Part shown: piece by piece, positions 42,155 to 51,700 of the stretch
How positions within the stretch are numbered: the first letter of the stretch is position 1
Layout of the letters: each line of letters begins with the position of its first letter
Assembly: GCA_005954745.1 (NCBI GenBank)
Contig: CP040678.1
Location: 2,852,001 to 2,916,000 of the forward strand
From: Halostella pelagica
GTDB taxonomy: Archaea > Halobacteriota > Halobacteria > Halobacteriales > Natronoarchaeaceae
Length of the DNA stretch: 64,000 nt
Direction of reading: 5' to 3'
Position numbers and translations under genes: made by a program
The notes under the pieces: model-generated
Seen by the model: the letters and a program-made list of their open reading frames with translations, nothing else
The model's database searches: none
What the model was told of the DNA's origin: nothing

Positions 42155-42358
42155 ATGACAGATGGCTGTGACGCCTGCGGGGAGGACGTGACCGACGCGC
42201 TCGCACGGACAGTCCGACTGACCGTCGACCGGTCGCAGATCGATTCCCAGCGGCTCTGCCCGGAGTGTTTCGCCGACTGGATCGACCGGTACGAGACGGA
42301 GATGCGAACCGGGACGAAGACGATAGACGACGGCGACGACGAGATAATCGTCGACTGA
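42155..42358 (+). CDS. Small zinc-finger protein (DUF7569-like)
   Basis: A 67-residue protein with two Cys pairs, MTDGCDACGEDV and RLCPECFADWIDRYE, spaced like a small treble-clef or zinc ribbon. The rest is acidic and ends DDGDDEIIVD. I recall the family as a haloarchaeal DUF, and the function is unknown. A perfect hairpin directly after the stop codon probably terminates or stabilises the transcript. Confidence 0.75.
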   Translation: MTDGCDACGEDVTDALARTVRLTVDRSQIDSQRLCPECFADWIDRYETEMRTGTKTIDDGDDEIIVD

Positions 42359-42376
42359 GTTCGACGCCCGTCGAAC
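42359..42376 (+). terminator. Hairpin directly after the small zinc-finger gene
   Basis: GTTCGACG and CGTCGAAC form an uninterrupted inverted repeat with only CC between them (42359-42376), starting at the base after the stop codon. The next T-run (TTCTTTTTAC) lies about 90 bp further on, near 42470. Together they separate this gene from the TRAP operon. Confidence 0.45.
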
Positions 42377-42570
42377 CCCTGTATTTCGGGTCGAAACCGC
42401 AAAAGTGCGGAGCGATAGCTGGTGCGAACCTCCTGTCGAAACGTACCTCTACAGCCCATCAGGTTGTTCTTTTTACATCTATTACCTTCCTCCCCCTATT
42501 GGTTAGATATTATTCACATCATTCACGCATTCGTGTGCAATCATATCATTCTGGACGAGGAATAGGTGGA

Positions 42571-42578
42571 TATTTAAT
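42571..42578 (+). promoter_or_regulatory. TATA box of the TAXI-TRAP operon
   Basis: TATTTAAT is centred about 26 nt before the ATG of the solute-binding protein, in a 120-bp AT-rich stretch that is unusual for this genome. This predicts a leaderless transcript for the three-gene operon. Confidence 0.7.
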
Positions 42579-42599
42579 TGTGTATGGGTACGTACCACT

Positions 42600-43556
42600 A
42601 TGAAGTCCGACTTACAACGGCGGCGGTTCCTGAAAGCGACCGGTATCGCGGGTATCACCGGCATCGCAGGCTGTCTTGGCGGCGAGGAAGGCGACGAGGA
42701 AACCGACCTCTCGTGGCACGCAGGCGGGACGGGTGGGACGTACTACCCCCTGTCCAACGAGTTTAAGACGATCGTCGATGGCAACACCGACTACTCTCTG
42801 ACGGTGCAGTCGACGGGGGCGAGCGTGGAAAACGTCGGGAGTCTCGCCAGCGGGGACGCCGACTTCGCGCTGATCCAGAACGACATCGCGTACTTCGCGA
42901 AGAACGGTACCGGTCTCGACACGTTCGAGGGCGAGGCCATCGAGAGCCTCATGGGCCTCGCGACGCTGTATCCGGAGACTATCACTATCGTCACGCAGGC
43001 CGACAGCGGCATCGAGACGCTCGAAGACCTCGAAGGCGCGCGGATCAACACAGGCGACCTCGGTAGCGGGACGCAGGTCAACGCTCTGCAGATCCTGCAG
43101 GCGGTCGGCATCGAGGAGGGGGACTTCGAGGAGGAAAACAGCGACTTCGAGAGCGCGAGCGACCAGATCCGCAACGGCGACATCGACGCGGCGTTCGTCG
43201 TCGGCGGCTGGCCGGTCGGCGCTATCGAGGAACTGGCGACGACGACTGACATCAACATCGTCGAAGTCAGCGGCGACACGCGCGAGGCCGTCAAGGAGCA
43301 GGCGCAGTGGTTCGCCGACGACACCATCCCGGCCGGGACGTACGAAGGCGTCGGCGACGACGTCGAAACCGTCTCCGTTCAGGCGATGATCGCCACCCAC
43401 GACGGCGTCGAGGACGACATCGTCGAGAACGTGACCGCCGCAATCTTCGACAACGTCGACGACCTCACCATCAAGACAGACTTCATCAGCGCCGACAGCG
43501 CACAGGACGGGATGTCGATCGAGCTTCACCCCGGCGCACAGGCCTACTTCGGATAG
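42600..43556 (+). CDS. TAXI-family TRAP transporter solute-binding lipoprotein
   Basis: A 318-residue periplasmic-type receptor anchored outside the cell: the Tat motif RRRFLKATGIAGITGIAGC ends at the lipobox cysteine. The mature part has TAXI signatures WHAGGTGGTYYPLSNEFKTI, the ligand loop SGDADFALIQNDIAYFA and the second lobe VQAMIATHDGVEDDIVENVT. TAXI proteins deliver carboxylates or amino acids to fused TRAP permeases. Ten bases separate it from the DUF1850 gene, and the permease follows. Confidence 0.93.
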   Translation: MKSDLQRRRFLKATGIAGITGIAGCLGGEEGDEETDLSWHAGGTGGTYYPLSNEFKTIVDGNTDYSLTVQSTGASVENVGSLASGDADFALIQNDIAYFAKNGTGLDTFEGEAIESLMGLATLYPETITIVTQADSGIETLEDLEGARINTGDLGSGTQVNALQILQAVGIEEGDFEEENSDFESASDQIRNGDIDAAFVVGGWPVGAIEELATTTDINIVEVSGDTREAVKEQAQWFADDTIPAGTYEGVGDDVETVSVQAMIATHDGVEDDIVENVTAAIFDNVDDLTIKTDFISADSAQDGMSIELHPGAQAYFG

Positions 43557-43565
43557 CACGACACG

Positions 43566-44081
43566 ATGCGTACGCCCCAGCGACGACAGATATTCGCGAT
43601 ACTCGTCGTCGTAACCCTGGTTACCGGCGGTGCCGTCGCCGTGGCGGTTCCGGTCGACCGAACGCTCGTCGTCAGTGACGCCGGGACCGGCGACAGACTG
43701 CTCGTCGTGCCTGTCGAGGACGGGACGACAGTCGACATCGAATACACCCACAGCGTCGAGAAGACCCCAGTGGTCGACGCCTACGAGGTTCGAGAGGAGA
43801 AACTCGACAACGTCCGTATGGAGTTCTCCTCATACGGGGCCGGGCTTCCGGCGAACCAGGAGATAGAGCGCGAAAACGGCTCGTTCGTCTTCGATCCTGA
43901 CCGGGCGTACGAACGACTCGTCGTCAATCCGGGCGCCGTCGCGGGGCACACGCTCACCGTCGGAGACGAACAGTACGACCTCGTCACCCTCGCCGGCGGC
44001 GAGGCGGTCGTCTTCACGGTCGAACGCCGGACTACTGCAGAGATAATCGTACAGCGAATCCAGAATGACGCTGAACTCTGA
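43566..44081 (+). CDS. DUF1850 protein of the TAXI-TRAP operon
   Basis: A 171-residue protein with an N-terminal signal or anchor helix (IFAILVVVTLVTGGAVAVAV) followed by the DUF1850 domain: VEDGTTVDIEYTHSVEKTPV, DAYEVREEKLDNVRMEFSSY and GAGLPANQEIE. DUF1850 genes are regularly found between the TAXI receptor and the fused permease, so a small accessory role in binding or gating is likely. It starts ten bases after the receptor gene and ends three bases before the permease gene. Confidence 0.88.
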   Translation: MRTPQRRQIFAILVVVTLVTGGAVAVAVPVDRTLVVSDAGTGDRLLVVPVEDGTTVDIEYTHSVEKTPVVDAYEVREEKLDNVRMEFSSYGAGLPANQEIERENGSFVFDPDRAYERLVVNPGAVAGHTLTVGDEQYDLVTLAGGEAVVFTVERRTTAEIIVQRIQNDAEL

Positions 44082-44084
44082 CGC

Positions 44085-46841
44085 ATGACCAGTGACACCA
44101 CAGGCGGCATCGACACGGACGAAGCACCGGTTCCAGAGGAGGAGCAACAGGAACTCATCGAGGAGTTGGAGCGAAAGCGGTCGCTTACAGGCGTAGCGAC
44201 GCTCGCCGTCTCGGCCGTCGCGATCCTCTTTTCGACCTTTCAGCTGTACCTCGCGGCGCGGAGTTCTCGCATCTCCGTCCCCATCCCGTTCACTGGCGAG
44301 GAGATCCACATCATCTCGCTCCAGTCGCTGCAGACCCACTCGATCCACGTCGCGTTCGCGCTCGTTCTCGCGTTCCTTCTGTTTCCGACATCCACGGGCG
44401 ATGGCTTCCTCTCGCGACGGCTGGGACGGATCCCGCCGTTCGTCCGTTCCCGGTTCGGCGAGGCGAACCCGGCGACGCGGACTGTCGAACGAATCGCGGA
44501 CGGCGTCCGCTGGCTGGCGCTCGACCCTGACCGGGACCGAATCACGCCGCTCGATATCGGACTGATCGTACTCGCTGTCCTGGGGCCGGTGTACATGCTC
44601 AGGCACTTCGAGGAGATACGGGATATGCGGGTGTTCGGCCTCCAGCGCGGCGAGACGATCCCCGAACTGGTCCCGCTTCTGGAAGTGCCCGTAAGCGTGC
44701 TCTCGGCGCTCGGCCTCCCGCTCGAATCGCGGTCGTACGCCTTCTTGCTGGGTGCCGTTGGCATCCTGCTCGTGCTGGAAGCGACGCGGCGGGCGCTCGG
44801 GTTCTATCTGATGACTATCGTCGGGAGTTTCGTCGTCTACGCGCGCTGGGGGTATCTTATCCCCGGCAACGGCCAGTTCTCGTTCGGGGTCGGACCGATC
44901 GTCAGGGTTCCCTTCGTCGGCATCCTCTCGATCAAGGAACTGACGTGGGAGCAGATCGTCCGCAACCTCTGGTACACGACGGAGGGCATCTTCGGCGTCC
45001 CCGTCCGGGTGAGCGTCGCGTTCATCTTCGTGTTCATCCTCTTCGGCGCGTTCTTGGAGATGAGCGGCGCGGGCGAGTGGTTCATCGAACTCGCGTACGG
45101 GCTGACCGGCCGGCGGAAGGGTGGCCCGGCGAAGGCGAGTATCGTCGCCAGCGGGTTCATGGGGATGATAAGCGGGTCGTCGATCGCCAACACGGTGACG
45201 ACCGGCGCGTTCACCATCCCGCTGATGAAGCGGTCGGGATACGACCCCGAGTTCTCCGGCGCAGTCGAGGCATCGGCCTCCTCGGGCGGGCAGATCCTCC
45301 CGCCGGTGATGGGCGCGGCCGCATTCCTCATCGTCGAATTCACCGGGATAGCGTACGCGGAAGTGATCATCGCCGCCGCCATCCCCGCCATCGTGTTCTT
45401 CTTCGGCGTCTGGGTGATGGTCCACCTGAAGGCGTCACAGCAAGGGATCACGGGTCTGGGCGACGAAGACATCGTCAACGTCCGCGACCACCTGAAACAC
45501 GGCTGGTTCTACCTCCTGCCGATCGGCGTCCTGCTGTATTTCATCCTCATCGACCGCCTCACCATCGACCGCGCCGCGTGGTACTCGCTGATCGCGATCA
45601 CCGCACTCATCGCCTTTGCGGCGGCGTACTCCGAACGCGACCGCGGACCGCTCGTCGGCGGCATCGTCGGCCTCTTCGGCTTGACGGTCGTCTCGTACCT
45701 ATTCGCCGGACGGGGACCGGTCGCCGCACTGGTCGCCTTCGCGACCGGCGGCAGTCCGGGCGGCCTCCCCTTCGACGCGGCCGTCGGCACCGCTCTCTTG
45801 CAGTTATCGTGGATAACGCTGTTCATCAGCCTCGCTGTGATTCTCGCGCGGCCGTTCGGCAACTCGCCGCTGCTCGAACTCGACGGTGCGGTCGACACGG
45901 CGACGGAGCGCGCCGCGAACGCGCTCTCGCGGGAGCGCCTCGCGGAGAACCGGGCGTTCCGCGTCGGGTCGTTCGTCGTCAAGTCGATGGACAACGGCGC
46001 GCGAACGGCCACCGAAGTCGTCATCGCCGTCGCCGCGGCGGGGATCATCCCCGGCGTTATCGGCGTCAGTGGTCTGGGACCGAACCTCACGCAGGTCATC
46101 TTGCAGGCGAGCGGCGAATCGACTATCCTCCTGTTGGTGTTGACCGCAGTCTCTTCGATCATCCTGGGGATGGGGATGCCGACGACCGTGACGTACATCA
46201 TCCTCGTCTCGATGCTTGGCGGGGCGATCGAAGGGGCCGGTCTCCCCCTGCTCGCCGGCCACCTCTTCATCCTCTACTTCGGCGTCATCGCGGACATCAC
46301 GCCGCCGGTCGCCGTTGCGGCGTATGCGGCCTCCGGCGTGGCGAAGTCCGACCAGTTCGTCACCGGTATCAAGGCGTTTACGCTGTCGCTGAACAAGGCG
46401 ATGGTCCCCTTCGCCTTCGTGTTCGCACCCGGTATCCTGCTTATGCGTGTCACGAACGGCGGGGAGGGGACGCTCATCGGCTGGGCCGACGTGACTGACA
46501 TCGGCTACTTCGTTCCCGAAGTAGTGATCCCCGTCATCGGCCTCTTCCTCGGCGTGCTCGCGCTCGGGCCGACGGTTATCGGCTACTATTACACGGACGT
46601 GTCGGGTGTCGTCCGAGCGCTGCTCGCCGTCGCATCGGTCCTGTTGATGGTGCCGCTCGCACTGTTCGACGTGGCGCAGGGGCTACTGACTCTGGCCGGT
46701 ACCGGGATCGCGGTCGACCCGCTCGTCGTGGACCTGACGCTCCGCGCGGTCGGCCTCGCACTCTTCCTGGCACTGACTGTGAAAAACCGGCGGGCGATGA
46801 CGGCGGAACCGAGCGAAGACGCCGCGACGCCGACGGCGTAA
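44085..46841 (+). CDS. TRAP transporter fused permease (DctQM type, TAXI partner)
   Basis: A 918-residue membrane protein combining the small (DctQ-like) and large (DctM-like) TRAP subunits. The N-terminal ~330 residues hold the 4-helix and linker part (GVATLAVSAVAILFSTFQLY onwards). Residues ~330-800 form the DctM ion-transporter domain with GFMGMISGSSIANTVTTGAF, GGQILPPVMGAAAFLIVEFT and ILGMGMPTTVTYIILVSMLG. The C-terminal ~120 residues add further helices. It uses a Na+ or H+ gradient to move the ligand captured by the receptor at 42600. The ligand is unknown. Confidence 0.94.
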   Translation: MTSDTTGGIDTDEAPVPEEEQQELIEELERKRSLTGVATLAVSAVAILFSTFQLYLAARSSRISVPIPFTGEEIHIISLQSLQTHSIHVAFALVLAFLLFPTSTGDGFLSRRLGRIPPFVRSRFGEANPATRTVERIADGVRWLALDPDRDRITPLDIGLIVLAVLGPVYMLRHFEEIRDMRVFGLQRGETIPELVPLLEVPVSVLSALGLPLESRSYAFLLGAVGILLVLEATRRALGFYLMTIVGSFVVYARWGYLIPGNGQFSFGVGPIVRVPFVGILSIKELTWEQIVRNLWYTTEGIFGVPVRVSVAFIFVFILFGAFLEMSGAGEWFIELAYGLTGRRKGGPAKASIVASGFMGMISGSSIANTVTTGAFTIPLMKRSGYDPEFSGAVEASASSGGQILPPVMGAAAFLIVEFTGIAYAEVIIAAAIPAIVFFFGVWVMVHLKASQQGITGLGDEDIVNVRDHLKHGWFYLLPIGVLLYFILIDRLTIDRAAWYSLIAITALIAFAAAYSERDRGPLVGGIVGLFGLTVVSYLFAGRGPVAALVAFATGGSPGGLPFDAAVGTALLQLSWITLFISLAVILARPFGNSPLLELDGAVDTATERAANALSRERLAENRAFRVGSFVVKSMDNGARTATEVVIAVAAAGIIPGVIGVSGLGPNLTQVILQASGESTILLLVLTAVSSIILGMGMPTTVTYIILVSMLGGAIEGAGLPLLAGHLFILYFGVIADITPPVAVAAYAASGVAKSDQFVTGIKAFTLSLNKAMVPFAFVFAPGILLMRVTNGGEGTLIGWADVTDIGYFVPEVVIPVIGLFLGVLALGPTVIGYYYTDVSGVVRALLAVASVLLMVPLALFDVAQGLLTLAGTGIAVDPLVVDLTLRAVGLALFLALTVKNRRAMTAEPSEDAATPTA

Positions 46842-47441
46842 TTACTCTATCCGCGCCCGCCCGCTCGTCGCGCTCCGGATCCGGTCGCGCAGGTCCGCCG
46901 CCTCGGCGACTGGCACCCGCATTTCGAGCGTCACCTCCTCCTCGTACTCAGCCTCGAACTCGACGTCCGCGCTCTCGACGATGCCGCGGACCGTTCCGGA
47001 GTCGTCGTAGTCGACGGTGACCGAAACGGACTCGTGCGGCCGTCGCTCGACGATCCCGGCCTCGTCGACCGCGTCTTTCACGGCTTTGCTGTAGGCCCTC
47101 GCCAGGCCGCCGACGCCGAGGTTCGTGCCGCCGTAGTACCGCGTCACCACGACGGCGACGTTTTCCACGTCGCGCTGCTGGAGAACGTTCAGCGCGGGTT
47201 TGCCGGCTGAACCCGTCGGTTCGCCGTCGTCACTGGAGTACTCCCGAAACGGGTCCGCCCGGACGCGGTAGGCGGGCACGTTGTGAGTGGCGTCTTCGTA
47301 CTCGTCGCTTACCGCGTCGACGAACGCCTCGGCCTCGGCGACGTCCGGAACCGGGGCCGCGTGGCCGATGAACTCCGAACCCTGTACCTCGAAGGCCGCA
47401 GATGCTCGCTCGGCGACGGTGCTGTAAATGTCGTCGGTCAT
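46842..47441 (-). CDS. IMPACT/YigZ-family (UPF0029) protein
   Basis: A 199-residue protein with the IMPACT fold: EVQGSEFIGHAAPVPDVAEA, a Ser/Asp-rich loop YSSDDGEPTGSAGKPALNVL and VVVTRYYGGTNLGVGGLARA, which are diagnostic. The C-terminal ~70 residues form the DUF1949-like domain (VSVTVDYDDSGTVRGIVESA). YigZ proteins are linked to translation or stress control but are not well defined in archaea. ATG at 47441 is preferred over an upstream start that adds ten atypical residues. It is convergent with the TRAP permease, with no gap. Confidence 0.9.
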   Translation of the reverse strand: MTDDIYSTVAERASAAFEVQGSEFIGHAAPVPDVAEAEAFVDAVSDEYEDATHNVPAYRVRADPFREYSSDDGEPTGSAGKPALNVLQQRDVENVAVVVTRYYGGTNLGVGGLARAYSKAVKDAVDEAGIVERRPHESVSVTVDYDDSGTVRGIVESADVEFEAEYEEEVTLEMRVPVAEAADLRDRIRSATSGRARIE

Positions 47442-47467
47442 TGGGTAGTTGTTGTCGGCCGCCGCGT

Positions 47468-48073
47468 TCAACGGGCCGCGTCGGCGGTGGCGTGAGAGTT
47501 CGCGTCGGTCGACGCGACGCGGTCTCCGTCGGCCGGTTCCGCGCGGCCCTCACCGGCCTCGGTCGGTCTTTCGTCGTTCGGTCGGTCGTCGTCCGCACCG
47601 GTGTCGTTCGGTCGGTCGTCGACCGTACCGCCGTTCGTCCTGGCGTCGTAAAGGAGGAGGATCAGGATGCCGAGGAGAGTTAGCTCGATCACTTTCGTCG
47701 CGAACAGCGTTATCTCTTCAGTGACGTGCTCGTACAGACCGACGAGAGGGCTGCCGCCGTGGTGGCCGGCCTCCCAGGCGTACTGACCTTCGTGACCGCC
47801 GAGGAACAGCCATCCGACGAGGTAGCCGAGCATGAGCAAGATACCGGCGGCGTACACCACGTCGCGGCGAAGGCCGCGATACCAGAGCGTGACCCCGAGA
47901 AAGATGGCCGCTCCGGAGAGGACGAACAGGGCCTGTCGCGGGTCGGCCAACGGTCTCGACGCCATCAGGTAGTACGTCAGTCGCTCCACGCCGAGCATCA
48001 GGTGGATGCCTGCGGTGGTCGCGGCCAGCAACACCCCCGCAGACTCCAGCGTCTCACGTGTCCGCTGCTCCAT
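47468..48073 (-). CDS. Four-helix membrane protein with disordered C-terminus
   Basis: A 201-residue membrane protein. Four helices are visible (GVLLAATTAGIHLMLGVERL, ALFVLSGAAIFLGVTLWYRG, VVYAAGILLMLGYLVGWLFL, VIELTLLGILILLLYDA). His residues sit in helix 1 and in the GGHEGQYAWEAGHHGG loop, which could bind metal or haem. The last ~55 residues are low complexity (DDRPNDTGADDDRPND). The start used is MEQRTRET. Two 14-bp direct repeats lie just upstream. The family is not recognised with confidence. Confidence 0.75.
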   Translation of the reverse strand: MEQRTRETLESAGVLLAATTAGIHLMLGVERLTYYLMASRPLADPRQALFVLSGAAIFLGVTLWYRGLRRDVVYAAGILLMLGYLVGWLFLGGHEGQYAWEAGHHGGSPLVGLYEHVTEEITLFATKVIELTLLGILILLLYDARTNGGTVDDRPNDTGADDDRPNDERPTEAGEGRAEPADGDRVASTDANSHATADAAR

Positions 48074-48088
48074 ACGCTCCCGTTTCGG

Positions 48089-48130
48089 CGGCGCGTTCAA
48101 TAGCGCGTCGGTTCGACGGCGCGTTCAATA
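48089..48130 (-). repeat. Two 14-bp direct repeats upstream of the four-helix membrane gene
   Basis: CGGCGCGTTCAATA occurs exactly at 48089-48102 and 48117-48130. The repeat period is 28 bp and the nearer copy is 15 bp before the ATG at 48073. On the gene's strand the unit reads TATTGAACGCGCCG, each starting with a TATTGAA box, so this may be a duplicated promoter or operator. Confidence 0.6.
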
Positions 48131-48170
48131 CCGCACCGAGTCGGGGCGTCGGACGGCGAACTGGACGCGG

Positions 48171-48674
48171 TCACTGCAGTTCGATCTTCCGGACGAACTC
48201 CAGGTCCCGGATCTCGTTGATGAGGTCGCCGGGCAGCGCCTCGTCGGTGATGATGTACAGTTTCGGGTCGACGGCGAACTCGGGGTCCTCGCTGACGGTC
48301 TGGCGCATGGAGATCCCGCGGTCGGAGATACGACCCGTCACCTCGGCGACGATACCCGGTTCCTCCGTGTCGTTGACGTCGACCGTGAGGACGGTGAGAT
48401 CCAGCACCGGCGCGAGGTCCATCAGGCTCGGGATCTGGGAGATGTTCTGGAAGATCCGCCGGAGTTCGGCGTCTTCGAGGATCGCGTCCGTCGTCGAGTC
48501 GACGACCCGTCGGTCCACGTCTATCTCGCGGGCGATGCCCGTGTTCGGGATCTCGATCCCACCGGAGACCACCCGTCCCTCGTCGTTGACGGAGAACCCC
48601 CGCTCGAGTAACAGTCTGATGACAGCCTGCTGGCTCGGACTGCCCTCGAACTTCTCCATGATGACGTCGAACAT
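48171..48674 (-). CDS. ACT-domain regulator of amino-acid metabolism
   Basis: A 167-residue protein. Residues ~1-75 form a winged-helix-like region (SPSQQAVIRLLLERGFSVND, then IEIPNTGIAREIDVDRRVVD). The C-terminal ~75 residues are an ACT domain (DLTVLTVDVNDTEEPGIVAE, then RISDRGISMRQTVSEDPEFA), which binds amino acids. This HTH-plus-ACT plan is that of archaeal regulators proposed to sense amino acids. It faces away from the sensor kinase downstream and is probably monocistronic. Confidence 0.88.
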   Translation of the reverse strand: MFDVIMEKFEGSPSQQAVIRLLLERGFSVNDEGRVVSGGIEIPNTGIAREIDVDRRVVDSTTDAILEDAELRRIFQNISQIPSLMDLAPVLDLTVLTVDVNDTEEPGIVAEVTGRISDRGISMRQTVSEDPEFAVDPKLYIITDEALPGDLINEIRDLEFVRKIELQ

Positions 48675-48760
48675 AGGCGAAAGTACTGGTGTCCGGTCCT
48701 TAGTCGTGTGGATCGCGGCCGGTGGATTGATGGCATCCCGACCGCGTACGTACGGTCGTC

Positions 48761-51700
48761 GTGGGTCACGGTACTGACGTATTGTACGTCCGACATCCGG
48801 AACGAGCGTCGGCCCCGGAGTTCGAGGACAGCCTCGCTCCCGTACGCGAGGCCGCGTCGCTAGACGCGGTCTTCGCGACGCTCGACGAGGCGTCGGTCGA
48901 CTGCATCGTCTGCGAGTCTCGGCTCGACGGTACCGACGGTCTCGACGTTCTCTCGGCGGTTCGTGAGCGCTCCCGGTCAGTCCCGTTTCTCCTCGTCGCC
49001 GACAGGGCGGACGGCCTGGAGGCCGCCGAGGCCACCCGTCTCGACGTGACCGAGTACGTCCCCCGCGACTCGCTTGGGGACGAAACGCTGGCGGACCGCG
49101 TCACGGAAGTGCTCGAAACGGGAGCAACTGATCCCCCGCTCGATTCGCTCCACGCTGTCGCTGACAGCATTTCGAACGCCGTGATCGCGATGACTGAAGA
49201 CAGCGAGGTCGTGTTCGCCAACGAGGCGGTGAGCGACCTGACCGGGTACGACCACGAGGAACTGGTCGGCAAATCGCTGACCACGATCATCCCCGAGCGT
49301 TTGGAGGAACCCCACCACACGGGCATCGCGCAGTACCTCGAGACGGGCGAGCGCGGCCTTGACTGGAACTACGTCGAACTACCGATGGAACGCGCCGACG
49401 GGAGCGAACGAACCGTTGCCGTTTCGTTCGGGGAGTTCACCCGCAACGGAGAGCGGTACTTCACGGGGTCGCTCCGGGACATCACCGACCGCAAGGAGCG
49501 CGAGGAGATGCTGAGTAGCCTGCTCGAATCCAGCAACGCGCTCATCGATGCGGAGACCCGAGAATCGATCGCCGACCTCGTCGCGGAGACCACCACGGAG
49601 GTGTTCGGATACGGCCTCAACGCCGTGTTCCTCCACAACGAAGCGACCGACACCCTCGTCCCGACCGCCACGACCGACGAGACGCGCGAGATGCTCGGCG
49701 GCGTGGATAGCTTCGGAACCGACAACAATCACATCGGCGAGGCGTTCACCGCGGGCGAGTCCCTGATCGTAAACGACCTGGACTACGGTTCGCTCAGGTC
49801 GCTACTGGTGTTGCCGCTGGGATCGCACGGCGCCCTGGCGGTCGGCGCGGAGTCGGCGGGCGCGTTCGACGAGGCCGACCGTCAGTTGGTGGAACTGCTG
49901 TCGACCGCCGCTACGTCCGCGCTCAACCGGATGGAACGCGTCGACAGCATCGAGCGACTCCACCAGCAGACGCGCTCGATGCTGCGGGCCGACGGGAAAG
50001 AGGCAGTCTGCCGCGTGGTTCTGGACGCCGCTCGGGACGTGCTCGGCCATCGTATCACCGGCGTCCACCTGTACGACTCCGACAGAGAAAGCCTCGTTCC
50101 GACGGTCTGGACGGACGAAGTGGAAGCACGTATCGGTGAGCCCCCGCCGTTCGACCGCGACGAGGGGCTCGTCTGGGACGCCTATCGAAGCGGCGAACCC
50201 AGGGTGTACGACGACGTCACCGAGCACGATGCGTACAACCCCGAGAGCCCGTTCACGAGCGAGTTACATCTGCCCCTCGGCGACCACGGCGTCCTCCTCG
50301 CCAGCGAACCGGACCCGGCGGCGTTCGACAGCACCGACCTGCAACTGGCCCGCCTCCTCGCGGCGAACGCCGCCGTCGCCCTAGACCGCGTCGACCGGGA
50401 AACGGAACTCCAGCGCTTCGAAGCCGTCTTCGAAAACGTGCAAGACATGTTGTTCGTCGTCAACGACGAGGGGCAGTTCACCCACGTCACGCAACCGCTC
50501 GCCGAACGATTCGGTCGAGAGCGCGACGACCTCGTTGGCAAACACATCTCTGCGGTGTTAGACGAAGAGAACATCGAGCGGGGACGGGAACTGACCGAGG
50601 CGCTGCTGTCGGACGACGGGCGGACGAGCAGGACGTTCCAGACGGCCTTGCAGACGGACACCGGCGGCCGCTTCTCCGTCGAAGTGGAACTCACCCCGCT
50701 TCCGACGGCGGACCAGTTCAAGGGTACCGTCGGAACCGTCCGCGACCTCTCCGACCTGGAGCGGGCGCGCACCAAATTGCGCGAGGAGCGCAACCGGTTC
50801 GAATACCTCTTCGACAACATCCCCGACGCCGTCGTTGAGGTGGAGTTCATCGACGGCGACCCGATCGTCCAGTCGGTCAATCCCGCCTTCGAGGACGTTT
50901 TCGGGTACGATCCGCGAGCCGTCATCGGCGACTCGCTCAACGATTACATCCTCCTCCCGGAACAGCGCAAGAGCGCCGAAGCGCTTGACCGTCGGGCGGG
51001 GGACGAAATGATCCGCGAGGAGTTGCGTCGCCTCACCGCGGATGGCCCCCGGCAGTTCCTGTTCCGGGGACTGACTTTCACCGACCAGAACGGGGACGAG
51101 TACGGGTTCGGCATCTACACGGATATCACCGAACAGCAGATGCGGCACCGTCAGTTGGAGGTGCTGAACCGCGTCCTCAGACACAACCTCCGGAACGACG
51201 TGAACGTCATCGTCGGATACGCCGACCAGATAGCCGCCGAAACGTCGTCGGAAACGGTCGTCGAGTACGCCGGGGCGCTCGCCACGACCGCAGAGGATCT
51301 GGTCGACCTGAGCAACAAGGCGCGGGAGGCGGAACAACTGCTGGACCGGGCGAACGACTCGTCGTGGGTCGATGCCTGCGAGGTGGTCGAAGCCGTCGCC
51401 GCGACGGCCCGCGAACAGTACGACACCGCAACCATCGAGACCGACGCGCCGGGCAAGGTTCGCGTCACCGGCGACGAACGCCTCCGCGTCGCCGTCGAGA
51501 ACCTGCTGGAGAACGCGGTCGAACACAACGACGGCGACAGTCCACACGTCAGGATGACCGTCGACGCGTCCGTGGGCGGGGAGCGCGCTGCCATCCGAGT
51601 CGCCGACGACGGGGACGGGATTCCGGACCACGAGCGTGCGGTCGTCGCCGGAGAAGCGGAGATAACCCCGCTCCAGCACGCGAGCGGTCTCGGACTGTGG

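Noticed and set aside
43830-45425. A 531-codon minus-strand frame rich in Arg, Glu and His
   Set aside because: It is antisense to the DUF1850 and TRAP permease genes, which have clear domains, signals and operon spacing.
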